The notes beneath the pieces were generated by a model. That model ran no database searches, had not been told where the DNA came from, and saw only the letters and a list, made by a program, of their open reading frames with translations. From positions 1 to 64,000 of the forward strand of contig JAQBOM010000003.1 in the NCBI GenBank assembly GCA_028288025.1: a DNA stretch of 64,000 bases, given 5' to 3'. Shown one piece after another: positions 45,639-53,925 of this stretch (the first letter of the stretch is position 1; each line of letters starts with the position of its first letter). Position numbers and translations under genes: made by a program. The stretch is from Mucilaginibacter sp. (GTDB lineage Bacteria; Bacteroidota; Bacteroidia; Sphingobacteriales; Sphingobacteriaceae).

Positions 45639-47231
45639 ATGAAAAACAAAGCCCGCCGATACTTTTGCATCATGGAAACCGGGTTTAGAAAATGGATAAT
45701 TGTTGTAACGATTATTACCTCTACAATTATCGAGCTGATCGATACGACTATAGTAAACGTATCTGTTAATACTATGAGCGGTAATTTAGGTGCATCATTA
45801 GAAGATACCGCCTGGGTTATTACCTCGTATGCTATAGCTAACGTAATAATTATCCCGATGACCAGCTTTTTAGCTGAAAAGATCGGCCGGAAGCAGTATT
45901 ATATCGGATCTATTGTCTTGTTTACGCTTGCCTCCGCGATGTGCGGATTTTCGCAGAATTTATGGGAGCTTATAGGATTTCGTTTCTTACAGGGGATTGG
46001 CGGCGGCGCTTTATTATCTACATCACAATCGATTCTGTTTGAAACTTTCCCGGCTAAAGAACGCGGAACAGCAAGCGGGATATTTAGCCTGGGTATTATT
46101 ATCGGCCCATCCATAGGGCCTGTGCTGGGCGGGTACATTGTGGATAATTTATCATGGCAATGGATATTTTACGTAAATATCCCGATAGGAATAATGGCAG
46201 CAATATTATCTTATTTCTATCTCAGGCCCACTAAAAGATCTACCGACAAACGAAGTATCGACTGGTTAGGGATCTTCCTGCTGGCAGTAGGTATCGGTTC
46301 ATTGCAGATCGTTTTGGAACGGGGCGAAACTGACGATTGGTTCTCGGCAACCTATATCATTGTTTTAAGCATCCTTTCCGCTTTATCCCTGACCATATTG
46401 GTATGGTGGGAACTAAAAATTAAATTCCCGGTCATCAATCTGCGGGTTTTGAAAAGTACCACCTTGTCAATCTCGGCCATTATGACCTTTGTACTTGGAT
46501 TCGGGCTTTTCAGTGCGGTGTTTGTATTTCCGCTGTATGCCCAGCGTATCATTGGATATTCTGCATTTCAAACCGGTGCGATGCTTTTACCGGGTACATT
46601 AACGGCTGCAATGATCTCTCCATTCCTCGGAAAGATGCTGCAAAGCGGCCTACGTCCGCAATATCTCATCATTACCGGGTTTGCTATGACCGCTGCTTTT
46701 GCCTTCCTGATGTCGGGCTCAAACCTCGAGACAGGTTCGGCCAGTTTTATCATACCATTATTATGTAGGGGCGTAGGTGCCGCATTGCTTATTGTTCCGC
46801 TTACTGCATTAGCCGTGTCAGAACTTAAGCCCGCAGACATACCCCAGGGAGCGGCTTTGAATAACATGATGCGCCAAATGGGCGGCTCCTTCGGGATAGC
46901 CGTGATAAACACTTATATCGCGCATAGGGCCGCGGCCAACAGGACGGCATTGATCACCCATATTACTTCATCTGACCCGGCAACTCACGAAAGGATACAA
47001 ACGGGGATACGAAATTTTATGGCACATGGCGCAAACTATATGCGGGCGCTACAGCAGGCAATCGGTGCTTTGGAAGCAGCCGTGGTTAAACAAACATACC
47101 TGTTGAGTTATATGAACGCTTTCCTGCTACTGGCCATCATGAACGCTGTTTGTATTCCCTTGGTTATCACGACCATAAAAAAGAAATCTGCCCAAAAACC
47201 GGATGTTAAAATGACCATACCCGACCATTAA
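45639..47231 (+). CDS. DHA2-family (EmrB/QacA) MFS multidrug exporter
   Basis: The 530-residue inner-membrane proton antiporter has 14 predicted helices. TM1 has IELIDTTIVNVSVNTMSG, the DHA2 acidic motif; LAEKIGRKQYY is motif A in loop 2-3; FLQGIGGGALLSTSQSI and GPVLGGYIVDNLSWQWIFYVNIPIG are the motif C antiporter region. An alternative start, METGF at 45672, is equally plausible. No membrane-fusion or TolC partner is adjacent. Probably controlled by the divergent AraC regulator. Confidence 0.94.
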   Translation: MKNKARRYFCIMETGFRKWIIVVTIITSTIIELIDTTIVNVSVNTMSGNLGASLEDTAWVITSYAIANVIIIPMTSFLAEKIGRKQYYIGSIVLFTLASAMCGFSQNLWELIGFRFLQGIGGGALLSTSQSILFETFPAKERGTASGIFSLGIIIGPSIGPVLGGYIVDNLSWQWIFYVNIPIGIMAAILSYFYLRPTKRSTDKRSIDWLGIFLLAVGIGSLQIVLERGETDDWFSATYIIVLSILSALSLTILVWWELKIKFPVINLRVLKSTTLSISAIMTFVLGFGLFSAVFVFPLYAQRIIGYSAFQTGAMLLPGTLTAAMISPFLGKMLQSGLRPQYLIITGFAMTAAFAFLMSGSNLETGSASFIIPLLCRGVGAALLIVPLTALAVSELKPADIPQGAALNNMMRQMGGSFGIAVINTYIAHRAAANRTALITHITSSDPATHERIQTGIRNFMAHGANYMRALQQAIGALEAAVVKQTYLLSYMNAFLLLAIMNAVCIPLVITTIKKKSAQKPDVKMTIPDH

Positions 47232-47242
47232 TCATTCAAGTT

Positions 47243-47611
47243 ATGACTAACAACATCAATCACTTTAGCGGATCTCATTATGTTTTTTTAACTCTTGAAA
47301 AAGATACGACGGTTGATATCTGCTCATTCCCAAACAACTTAATAAATCATCTCCGGTATTATGAAGATCTGCGGGAATCATCAAAAGTAATATACTATGG
47401 AGAAGTTATGAACCAGCCGGCAGTTTGCGTTATCCTTTCGGTTTCTTCAGACAATGATTTTGAACAGATCATATCGAACGATCCGGCATTAAATTCCGGT
47501 GCCTATAAAATCAAAAACATAATGCCCTTTGTAAATAATGCGGCTGTTACTATGAAAGAGCCGGAGTGTTATCTTCTAGCCGGGTTAGAAATGGAACATG
47601 CGATCGGCTGA
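47243..47611 (+). CDS. Small YciI-like protein
   Basis: The 122-residue cytoplasmic protein starts 11 bp after the MFS stop, so it is probably in the same operon. The middle and end (YGEVMNQPAVCVILSVSS, DFEQIISNDPALNSGAYKIKNIMPF) fit the alpha/beta ferredoxin-like YCII fold, where a sub-domain ending in DPxxxSGxxKIKxxMPF is common. No catalytic role can be assigned. The family call is moderate. Confidence 0.6.
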   Translation: MTNNINHFSGSHYVFLTLEKDTTVDICSFPNNLINHLRYYEDLRESSKVIYYGEVMNQPAVCVILSVSSDNDFEQIISNDPALNSGAYKIKNIMPFVNNAAVTMKEPECYLLAGLEMEHAIG

Positions 47612-47638
47612 AGTCGTTTGAAACACCTATACATAAGT

Positions 47639-47646
47639 TAATTTTG
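47639..47646 (+). promoter_or_regulatory. -7 box upstream of the acyltransferase-like gene
   Basis: TAATTTTG matches TAnnTTTG; it lies 151 nt before the ATG at 47798, so it could instead belong to a short leader. Confidence 0.3.
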
Positions 47647-47672
47647 CACCTGGCTTTTCATTCCAACACACT

Positions 47673-47690
47673 AAAAAAGATGTCTTTTTT
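47673..47690 (+). terminator. Perfect palindrome, probable terminator of the MFS operon
   Basis: AAAAAAGA-TG-TCTTTTTT is a perfect palindrome ending in a T-run, 61 nt after the YciI-like gene. The stem is A-T rich and so weak. Confidence 0.4.
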
Positions 47691-47797
47691 GATTTTCGAA
47701 TGTTTTACTTTAATTTGCCTGACAAACATTGAATAAAACCTGATGTTCAGGCGCAGGATACACGGTATCTATCCTGGCAGAATGATTGCGGAAATAG

Positions 47798-48955
47798 ATG
47801 AAAGAACGTATACATTCAATCGACATTGTACGCGGTCTGATCATGATCATTATGACGCTGGATCATTCACGCGATTTCCTGCATTATCCCGGGCCTTCAC
47901 CGCTCAACATGCATACAACTACAGTCATTCTATTTTTTACCCGCTGGATTACACATTTCTGTGCCCCGACCTTTGTTTTTCTAAGCGGCGTTTCTGCGTT
48001 TCTTGCAGGTCGGCACCGGACGAAAAATGAACTCAGCAAATTCTTACTAACAAGAGGTGCCTGGCTTATTCTCTCTGATGTACTGATCATCAGTTTGTTA
48101 TTTACATTTGATCTGCAATACCACGTATTTGTATTGGAGGTATTGTGGGCAATAGGTTTCGGCATGATCATTCTTGCATTGCTGATACGGGCAACCTTAC
48201 CTGTAATTGCCGCAATTGCAGTGGTCATCATTTTTGGCCATAATGTGTTTGATTATATTTCATTACCGCAAAATGGTTTGGGCGGGGATTTCATCACAAT
48301 TTTTTTAACTGCAGTTGGGTCGGTTATACCGCTAAGCGCTAACAGGGCAATTATCGAATTATATGCTGTTATTCCATGGACCGGGGCACTGCTTGCAGGC
48401 TACGTTTTTGGCACGTTTTATAACACCGGATTCAATGCTAAAAGGCGGCAAAAGATATTGCTGGTATCGGGGCTTTCGCTTATCGGCTTGTTTATTTTAC
48501 TAAGGTCGATCAATCACTATGGTGACCCTGCACCCTGGACCGTGCAGAGGAATACAGCGCATACGATATTGTCCTTTCTAAATGCAACCAAACAAACACC
48601 TTCGCTAATCTTTTTTTGCATGACGCTTGGGCCCGTAATGGTATTGCTATCTTTCGCTGAAAAAATCACCAACTGGCTCAGCGCAGTTTGCCAAGTGTAC
48701 GGGAATGTGCCCTATTTTTACTTTATTGTGCATTTGTGCCTACTGAGGATAATCAATATCGTGCTGATCCTTCTTGAAAAGATTCCGATGAGATCGCCTG
48801 GCTCACCGTTGGTATGGCAGGCGCCAGGTTTTGGCCATCCCTTATGGGCCGTATACTTATTTTGGGTAGCGGTTGTTGCGCTACTATATTTTCCTTGCCG
48901 ATGGTATGGTAACTACAAGCGAACACATGGGCAGTGGTGGCTGTCATACATTTAA
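47798..48955 (+). CDS. DUF1624/HGSNAT-like polytopic membrane protein
   Basis: The 385-residue protein has about 9-10 membrane helices. It begins with the family motif RIHSIDIVRGLIMIIMTLDHSRDFLH, where the conserved Asp-His-x-Arg is the acyltransferase-type signature of heparan-alpha-glucosaminide N-acetyltransferase-like and DUF1624 proteins. It presumably moves an acyl group across the inner membrane to a sugar; donor and acceptor are unknown. Stop codons with the next minus-strand gene are only 16 bp apart. Confidence 0.88.
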   Translation: MKERIHSIDIVRGLIMIIMTLDHSRDFLHYPGPSPLNMHTTTVILFFTRWITHFCAPTFVFLSGVSAFLAGRHRTKNELSKFLLTRGAWLILSDVLIISLLFTFDLQYHVFVLEVLWAIGFGMIILALLIRATLPVIAAIAVVIIFGHNVFDYISLPQNGLGGDFITIFLTAVGSVIPLSANRAIIELYAVIPWTGALLAGYVFGTFYNTGFNAKRRQKILLVSGLSLIGLFILLRSINHYGDPAPWTVQRNTAHTILSFLNATKQTPSLIFFCMTLGPVMVLLSFAEKITNWLSAVCQVYGNVPYFYFIVHLCLLRIINIVLILLEKIPMRSPGSPLVWQAPGFGHPLWAVYLFWVAVVALLYFPCRWYGNYKRTHGQWWLSYI

Positions 48956-48971
48956 CCACCTGCCTGGTAAA

Positions 48972-50018
48972 TCACCTGGCAAAATCATCAGCCATATCAT
49001 TTAAATATTTCGCCGAAATTGTTTTGGGGCCATCATTTATAACAACCCTGTAACGAAAGGTAACGGATTCTCCTTTTTTAAGCTGTAGGTTTTTTTCTGA
49101 TTTTCCGTTGGTAAACACCTTCTCCCCCAGCGGATTTGCAGCAAACAACCCGTATCCCCGAGCATGCCAAAAGGTTGGATAATTGGGATTGCGGCGATGA
49201 TCGATGATCGCAACGCTGATCGAGTCTTTTCCGATCTTTCCATATGCCTCGCACCATGCTGCACGGGTACTCCAGGCATCGTTACCCCGTTTGCCGGCGC
49301 TGGTAAGATATGTGCCGCCGGCAACGTTATCTGCATTGCTTTTTACGGTGGTAACTATCCCTTTATTATCCGTAAACTTTTGGCTTTGCTCAGCAGGTAT
49401 TTCCAATTCATGTGCCAGCCGCAGTCCAAATAAGCCGTCTTTGGCATCGGCAAAAGTTATGTCCTGCCTGGCTGTCAAAACAGTTGTCCGGTCAATCATT
49501 CTTTGGTGCGCGTTACCGCTAAATTCAAAGCGGGTCGTTTCTTCCAGCAATACTTCTTTTTGCTGGTTGATCCAATTGGCATGATAGGCTAATTTCCCGA
49601 TTTGACCGTCAGACACAGATAAGATGCTGTCTGTTCGTATCCATCCATATAAATGTTTTTTTTCTTTTGGGATGGCGTAGGAGTTATTCCAGAAATCAAG
49701 CCCGTTTACATTTTCATAGGTGAGCCACATACCAATATGGTGCGGATGATCTGTGGGATCGCCTGGCCTGGGGACTAAAGGAAAACCCCTTGTAACAATA
49801 GCGCCATTAGCCGCAAGCAAAGGGTATAAAACAGGTTTCTCGAGCGTATCCGGATACAAGAACGAGGTAAACAACTTATCTCCTATAAGCACCTCTACTC
49901 TATTTCCTTTTTGTTTTATAACCTTTACCCATTCTTTTTTCTGGGCATTTGAACCCGGTGCAAAAGCCAGCACAAAAAGTAATAGCAGGAGATAAGATAA
50001 ACCTGATTTCATCGTCAC
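48972..50018 (-). CDS. DUF6807 (PmoA-like) exported protein
   Basis: The 348-residue protein has a signal peptide (about 1-25, LAFAPGSNAQ) and the PmoA/DUF6807 core: RPGDPTDHPHHIGMWLTYENVNGLDFWNN, then FWHARGYGLFAANPLGEKVF, and a C-terminal FRYRVVINDGPK strand. The name comes from a methane-oxygenase label that is not supported functionally; the fold is a beta-sandwich of carbohydrate-active type. It is translated 6 bp after the Gfo/Idh gene and so belongs with it, perhaps in periplasmic keto-sugar metabolism. Confidence 0.88.
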   Translation of the reverse strand: MTMKSGLSYLLLLLFVLAFAPGSNAQKKEWVKVIKQKGNRVEVLIGDKLFTSFLYPDTLEKPVLYPLLAANGAIVTRGFPLVPRPGDPTDHPHHIGMWLTYENVNGLDFWNNSYAIPKEKKHLYGWIRTDSILSVSDGQIGKLAYHANWINQQKEVLLEETTRFEFSGNAHQRMIDRTTVLTARQDITFADAKDGLFGLRLAHELEIPAEQSQKFTDNKGIVTTVKSNADNVAGGTYLTSAGKRGNDAWSTRAAWCEAYGKIGKDSISVAIIDHRRNPNYPTFWHARGYGLFAANPLGEKVFTNGKSEKNLQLKKGESVTFRYRVVINDGPKTISAKYLNDMADDFAR

Positions 50019-50024
50019 ATCCTG

Positions 50025-51380
50025 TTAAAATTTAAACACTTTACCGCCCACCATTACTTCCTGCGTGCGTTCATCAAACGTTGCCTTGCTGCCTGTGTGG
50101 GACGCCGCGGTGGTCATGATATTGGCGATAGAATGGCTATAACCGGCTTCAACAGGCGCATTCGGTTGTTTACGGCTGCGGACACACTCCATCCAGTTGC
50201 GAACGTGGTTGGATGTGAGAATATCGCCGCCGGTATTTGCCGAAGCTACTACCCTTTCTGTACTCGGAAGTTTTAATTCAGGAAGTAAATTAGGCTGCAT
50301 ATGCATCGCGTCGGCAAAAGATTTTTTCAAACCGCCGTTAGGCGATACCGTATTGGTGATTAAATTTAATTCGCCGCCGTTTGAGTAATAGATTTCAGCC
50401 GGGTGCTCATCTCCGTTGTGCATTCGCGATGCAAAAGTAACCTGGAAACCGGTTGACAGATCATTTTGCGGGCCGTAATCAAATACGGCGGTTATCGTAT
50501 CCCAATTTCTTCTGCCGTCCTTCCACATGTATATGCCGCCATTGGCCACTACGCTTCGCGGATGCTTTAAATCGGTAAACCAGTGCACGGTATCTATCTG
50601 GTGACTCATCCACTGCCCCGGCAAACCCGATGAATAGGGCCAGAATAAGCGGTACTCCAAATATTTTCGCGGATCAAATGGTTCATAGGGTCTGTTTAAA
50701 ATGAACCTTTTCCAGTCGGTATCTTCTTCTCTCAGCTGTGCTACTAACTCCGGCCTGCGCCACCGGCCGGGCTGATTAACGTTCCATGTTAATTCAACCA
50801 TAGTGACCGGCCCGAATTTACCGGACTTAATAAATTCATTCGCGGCATGGTAATTTGCACCGCTCCGGCGCTGGGAACCTATTTGTACAATTTTGTTTGA
50901 TTCCTTTACAGCTTTCAGTGCAGCCCGGTTATCCTCCATCGTTTCAGCAAAAGGCTTTTCCACATAAGCGTCGCATCCGGCTTTTACAGCTTGAATAGCA
51001 TGTGTTGCATGCTGAAAATCGGCTGTGCTGATAAATACCGCATCAACTATTTTTTTATCGTATAATTCTTCGTTATTCCGGCATCCGATAATATCATGAT
51101 TCATTTTATCTTTCCAGGTGGCAACGCCCTCCTCTCTTCGCTTCTTCCAGATATCGGATACAGCAACAATATCAAAATTGAGTTCTTTATAGTGATTCAT
51201 AAAGCTGGGCAGATGCGAACCTTTATGACGGTCGGAAAAACCAACTACCCCAACTCTTACCCTATCGTTTGAACCGATGATCCGGTTGTAGCTTTTTGCT
51301 GTCCACCCGGTTTTAGCCACTAAAACCCCTGCTCCTGCCAAAGCCGTTTGCTTTATAAATGTTCTGCGTGAATTTTTCAT
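50025..51380 (-). CDS. Tat-exported Gfo/Idh/MocA-family oxidoreductase
   Basis: The 451-residue protein has a twin-arginine signal (NSRRTFIKQTALAGAGVLVA), so it is exported folded, presumably with NAD(P) bound. The Rossmann domain has RVRVGVVGFSDRHKGSH and the DYVEKPFAE motif with the catalytic Lys (EKP). The C-terminal domain carries PGRWRRPELVAQ and the WMSHQIDTVHWFTDLKHPRSVVANGG segment of the Bacteroidota subgroup. It probably oxidises or reduces sugars in the periplasm. It is first in an operon with the DUF6807 gene. Confidence 0.93.
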   Translation of the reverse strand: MKNSRRTFIKQTALAGAGVLVAKTGWTAKSYNRIIGSNDRVRVGVVGFSDRHKGSHLPSFMNHYKELNFDIVAVSDIWKKRREEGVATWKDKMNHDIIGCRNNEELYDKKIVDAVFISTADFQHATHAIQAVKAGCDAYVEKPFAETMEDNRAALKAVKESNKIVQIGSQRRSGANYHAANEFIKSGKFGPVTMVELTWNVNQPGRWRRPELVAQLREEDTDWKRFILNRPYEPFDPRKYLEYRLFWPYSSGLPGQWMSHQIDTVHWFTDLKHPRSVVANGGIYMWKDGRRNWDTITAVFDYGPQNDLSTGFQVTFASRMHNGDEHPAEIYYSNGGELNLITNTVSPNGGLKKSFADAMHMQPNLLPELKLPSTERVVASANTGGDILTSNHVRNWMECVRSRKQPNAPVEAGYSHSIANIMTTAASHTGSKATFDERTQEVMVGGKVFKF

Positions 51381-51535
51381 ATTTAAAATTAATTAATTCT
51401 TTAGGTTCAAATGCTGCTAACAGAATTTAGCCGGCAATGATATAGCGGCAAGCAAGTTATTAAATTCCTTTGATCTGCTCACATAAATCCAAATAAGTTT
51501 ACTTATCTTACCTCCTCAACTCCATCAACGAAAAA

Positions 51536-52612
51536 ATGCCAACTAAGGATCGTCAAATAAAAAAACTCATTAAACTTAACAATGAGCTGGAGAATTATTT
51601 TCGAAATACGATCATTCCGCAACTGTTTGTCGATGCTCATTTGATACTGCGGAAATTCACCCCGCCGGCTATGAAACAGTTTAGCCTCTCCAATGACGAC
51701 CTGGGGAAACCAATACATGACGTAAAAGATAATATTCGTTTCCCGAGCATCGTTGAAAACATTCAACAGGTAATTGATTGTAACGAGATCCTTGAAAAAG
51801 AGATCCAAACAACGGATCACAGGTGGTTTCAAATGAATATCATACCCTATATAGCGCAAAAGGATAATAAAGCGAACGGGGTGATCATCACCTTTGTTGA
51901 AATTACCATGCGTATTAAGGACCTAAAGGAGCAGGAACGGCTGATCTCGGATCATGAAACTTTATTGGATACCATCTCGCACGATATTAAAAGCCCGCTT
52001 ACCAGTATGGTACTGACGATTAACCAGTTAAAGAAAGTGTCTCATGAAAAGCCGGACGAGTTTAAAACCCTTTTTAATCTTTTGGAAAATTCCATCAGGA
52101 AATTACAGCTTATCATAAATGATTTGACTGATGCCGGAAAACAAAAACACAAATACAAAGCGCAGGAAGAGTTGCTGAATTTTGAAAATATTTTAGAAGA
52201 TGTGCGGCTTACGCTGGCTGGTAACATTAGGGAGTCGGGCGCAGTTATTAAAAGTGAGATCGATGTTTCGGAAATATTTTACTCGCGCAGGAAATTAAGG
52301 AGCATTGTTTACAACCTGATAAATAACGCTATCAAATTTATGCCTGCTGAACGCAAACCCGAAATCGTTATCAAAACTCAGCGAGAGAAAAACCACATTG
52401 TTATTACCGTAAAAGATAACGGTATTGGTATTGATAAAACTAAGCAGGATGCCGTGTTTTCAAAATACTTTCGGGTTGAGAACGCCATTGAAGGATCAGG
52501 CATCGGGTTATACCTGGTAAAAGAAATCGTGAATAATTCGGGCGGCAAAATTTCGCTAAAAAGCCAACCGGGCAAAGGATCGGAGTTTAAAGTGTACCTG
52601 AAAGCAGAATAA
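51536..52612 (+). CDS. Soluble PAS histidine kinase related to CheB/CheR-PAS fusions
   Basis: The 358-residue cytoplasmic kinase has no membrane segment. The N-terminal PAS (about 20-130: LFVDAHLILRKFTPPAMKQFSLSNDDLGKPI, and RWFQMNIIPYI) is of the PAS_10 kind found in CheB-CheR-PAS-kinase fusions. A HisKA helix has His149 in DTISHDIKSPLTS, then HATPase motifs NLINNAIKF, DNGIGID and GSGIGLYLVKE. There is no receiver domain and no nearby regulator, so it is an orphan. It is divergent from the Gfo/Idh gene. Confidence 0.9.
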   Translation: MPTKDRQIKKLIKLNNELENYFRNTIIPQLFVDAHLILRKFTPPAMKQFSLSNDDLGKPIHDVKDNIRFPSIVENIQQVIDCNEILEKEIQTTDHRWFQMNIIPYIAQKDNKANGVIITFVEITMRIKDLKEQERLISDHETLLDTISHDIKSPLTSMVLTINQLKKVSHEKPDEFKTLFNLLENSIRKLQLIINDLTDAGKQKHKYKAQEELLNFENILEDVRLTLAGNIRESGAVIKSEIDVSEIFYSRRKLRSIVYNLINNAIKFMPAERKPEIVIKTQREKNHIVITVKDNGIGIDKTKQDAVFSKYFRVENAIEGSGIGLYLVKEIVNNSGGKISLKSQPGKGSEFKVYLKAE

Positions 52613-52644
52613 TCTGATAATACAAAAGCCGGCATAACTTAAAA

Positions 52645-52678
52645 ATCAACGTGTGTTGACGACTTACGACTTACTGTT
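52645..52678. repeat. Hairpin plus CGACTTA heptamers at a convergent junction
   Basis: TCAAC-GTGT-GTTGA (52646-52659) is followed by ACGACTTACGACTTACTG; the stop codon of the SHOCT gene (52671-52673) is in the last heptamer. This is a short version of the junction repeats seen at 10036 and 22338. Confidence 0.6.
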
Positions 52679-53192
52679 CTAACAGCTTTTTCTTCTGTTC
52701 ATCATACTCTGCCCGGGTAATGGCACCGCTGTCCAGAAGGGCTTTTAATTTTTTTAGCTTATCAAATTTATCCTCTGCGGGTTGCTGGCCGGCAAATGTA
52801 TTGGGCGATTGGCATGGCAGTACTTCGCATACCTGGATGGCTTCGTCGATAAACAGGTTATAGTTGGTTATATTACCGCCGCCAACAATGAACCAATACT
52901 TTTCAACCCCGTTAATTCTACCGGATTTTATTTTCTTTACTATAACCGCTGTATTGGCATATCCGCGGCCAATGTTCAATTGATTCGGGCCTTTATCCGC
53001 ATCGTAGCTCATTACCGCAGCCCAACCACCCATTTGTAAATAAAGAAATGTGCCGCCCGGCGATGAACCGAGGCCAAGCCTTACGGTATCGCCCACCCGG
53101 TAAGTTATCCCGTTAATGGCTTTGTATTGTTTTTGGGCGTAGATATAATTGACAAAAAAAGCGAATACCGCTATAAGCATCAATTTCTTCAT
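52671..53192 (-). CDS. Exported SHOCT-domain protein
   Basis: The 173-residue protein has a signal peptide (about 1-19, FFVNYIYAQ). The middle domain (GITYRVGDTVRLGLGSSPGG, RINGVEKYWFIVGG) is beta-rich and unrecognised. A C-terminal SHOCT motif, KLKKLKALLDSGAITRAEYDEQK, is a short helical pair common at the ends of exported proteins. It probably lies free in the periplasm. Function unknown. Confidence 0.85.
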   Translation of the reverse strand: MKKLMLIAVFAFFVNYIYAQKQYKAINGITYRVGDTVRLGLGSSPGGTFLYLQMGGWAAVMSYDADKGPNQLNIGRGYANTAVIVKKIKSGRINGVEKYWFIVGGGNITNYNLFIDEAIQVCEVLPCQSPNTFAGQQPAEDKFDKLKKLKALLDSGAITRAEYDEQKKKLLEQ

Positions 53193-53265
53193 TATAATAG
53201 TTAAGGTTTAAGAAAGCTAAATATAATAAATTGATTTTGGTAAACAGAAAAAAGTCAGCCTTACA

Positions 53266-53925
53266 TCACGGCACTAACAAATAATAAACCAGGAAACAAA
53301 CTACTATCCCCACCCCAAACAGGATAAACCCGTTCAGGCGTTTCTTTTTCATAAAGCAGATCATTACAATACCCGTGAGTGATACGAGAGACAGAAAAAT
53401 TGCCGAAGCATCGATAAGAAACGACCACTTTTTACCCGTGTCACGTCCCTTATGAAGGTCGTTCATCACGGCTACAATGCCCATGCGGGTTTCGGTGAGC
53501 TGGTAGGTGCCATTGTCACGGTTAATAAAAGCATCCGCGCTGTAGCCCGGCCCTTTGAACGAGACAGAGCATTGGTTATCATCAATAATAAAATCGCTTA
53601 CCGCGCCTTTTATACGGTGGCTATTCCGTAGTGCTTCCACGATCTCCAGCTTAGCTATTTTTGTGGTGTCTTTTACTTTCACCCAATTTAACTGCACTTT
53701 CCCGCTAAACTTTTTGATTTGCTCTTTACCGTCGAACCAATCGGCATGATTAAGCGTGAGGCCCGTTACTGCAAAAAACAAGATGATCACAAAGCTGATC
53801 ATCGACAGGTAAATATGCAGCCAACGCGCTATGGAAGCGGTATTCTTTTTCCATGGCGCCTTTGGGGCCAATACCGCTTTTTTATGCTGCAGCCGGCCAC
53901 GCGACCTGATCAGATCGTTAGCCAT
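53266..53925 (-). CDS. PepSY-associated membrane protein
   Basis: The 219-residue protein has a first helix at about 30-55 (WLHIYLSMISFVIILFFAVTGLTLNH, the PepSY_TM start with a haem-ligand-like His), a periplasmic PepSY-like domain (about 60-155, GYSADAFINRDNGTYQLTETRMG), and two closing helices (about 165-215). Its start overlaps the ApbE stop (TAATG), so the two are translationally coupled. PepSY_TM proteins often carry electrons to flavinylated periplasmic proteins; that role is inferred here. Confidence 0.88.
   Translation of the reverse strand: MANDLIRSRGRLQHKKAVLAPKAPWKKNTASIARWLHIYLSMISFVIILFFAVTGLTLNHADWFDGKEQIKKFSGKVQLNWVKVKDTTKIAKLEIVEALRNSHRIKGAVSDFIIDDNQCSVSFKGPGYSADAFINRDNGTYQLTETRMGIVAVMNDLHKGRDTGKKWSFLIDASAIFLSLVSLTGIVMICFMKKKRLNGFILFGVGIVVCFLVYYLLVP

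Noticed and set aside
48972..50018. Methane monooxygenase subunit, suggested by the PmoA label of the family
   Set aside because: The protein is exported and lacks membrane helices and copper-site features; the label for DUF6807 is historical and does not indicate methane oxidation.
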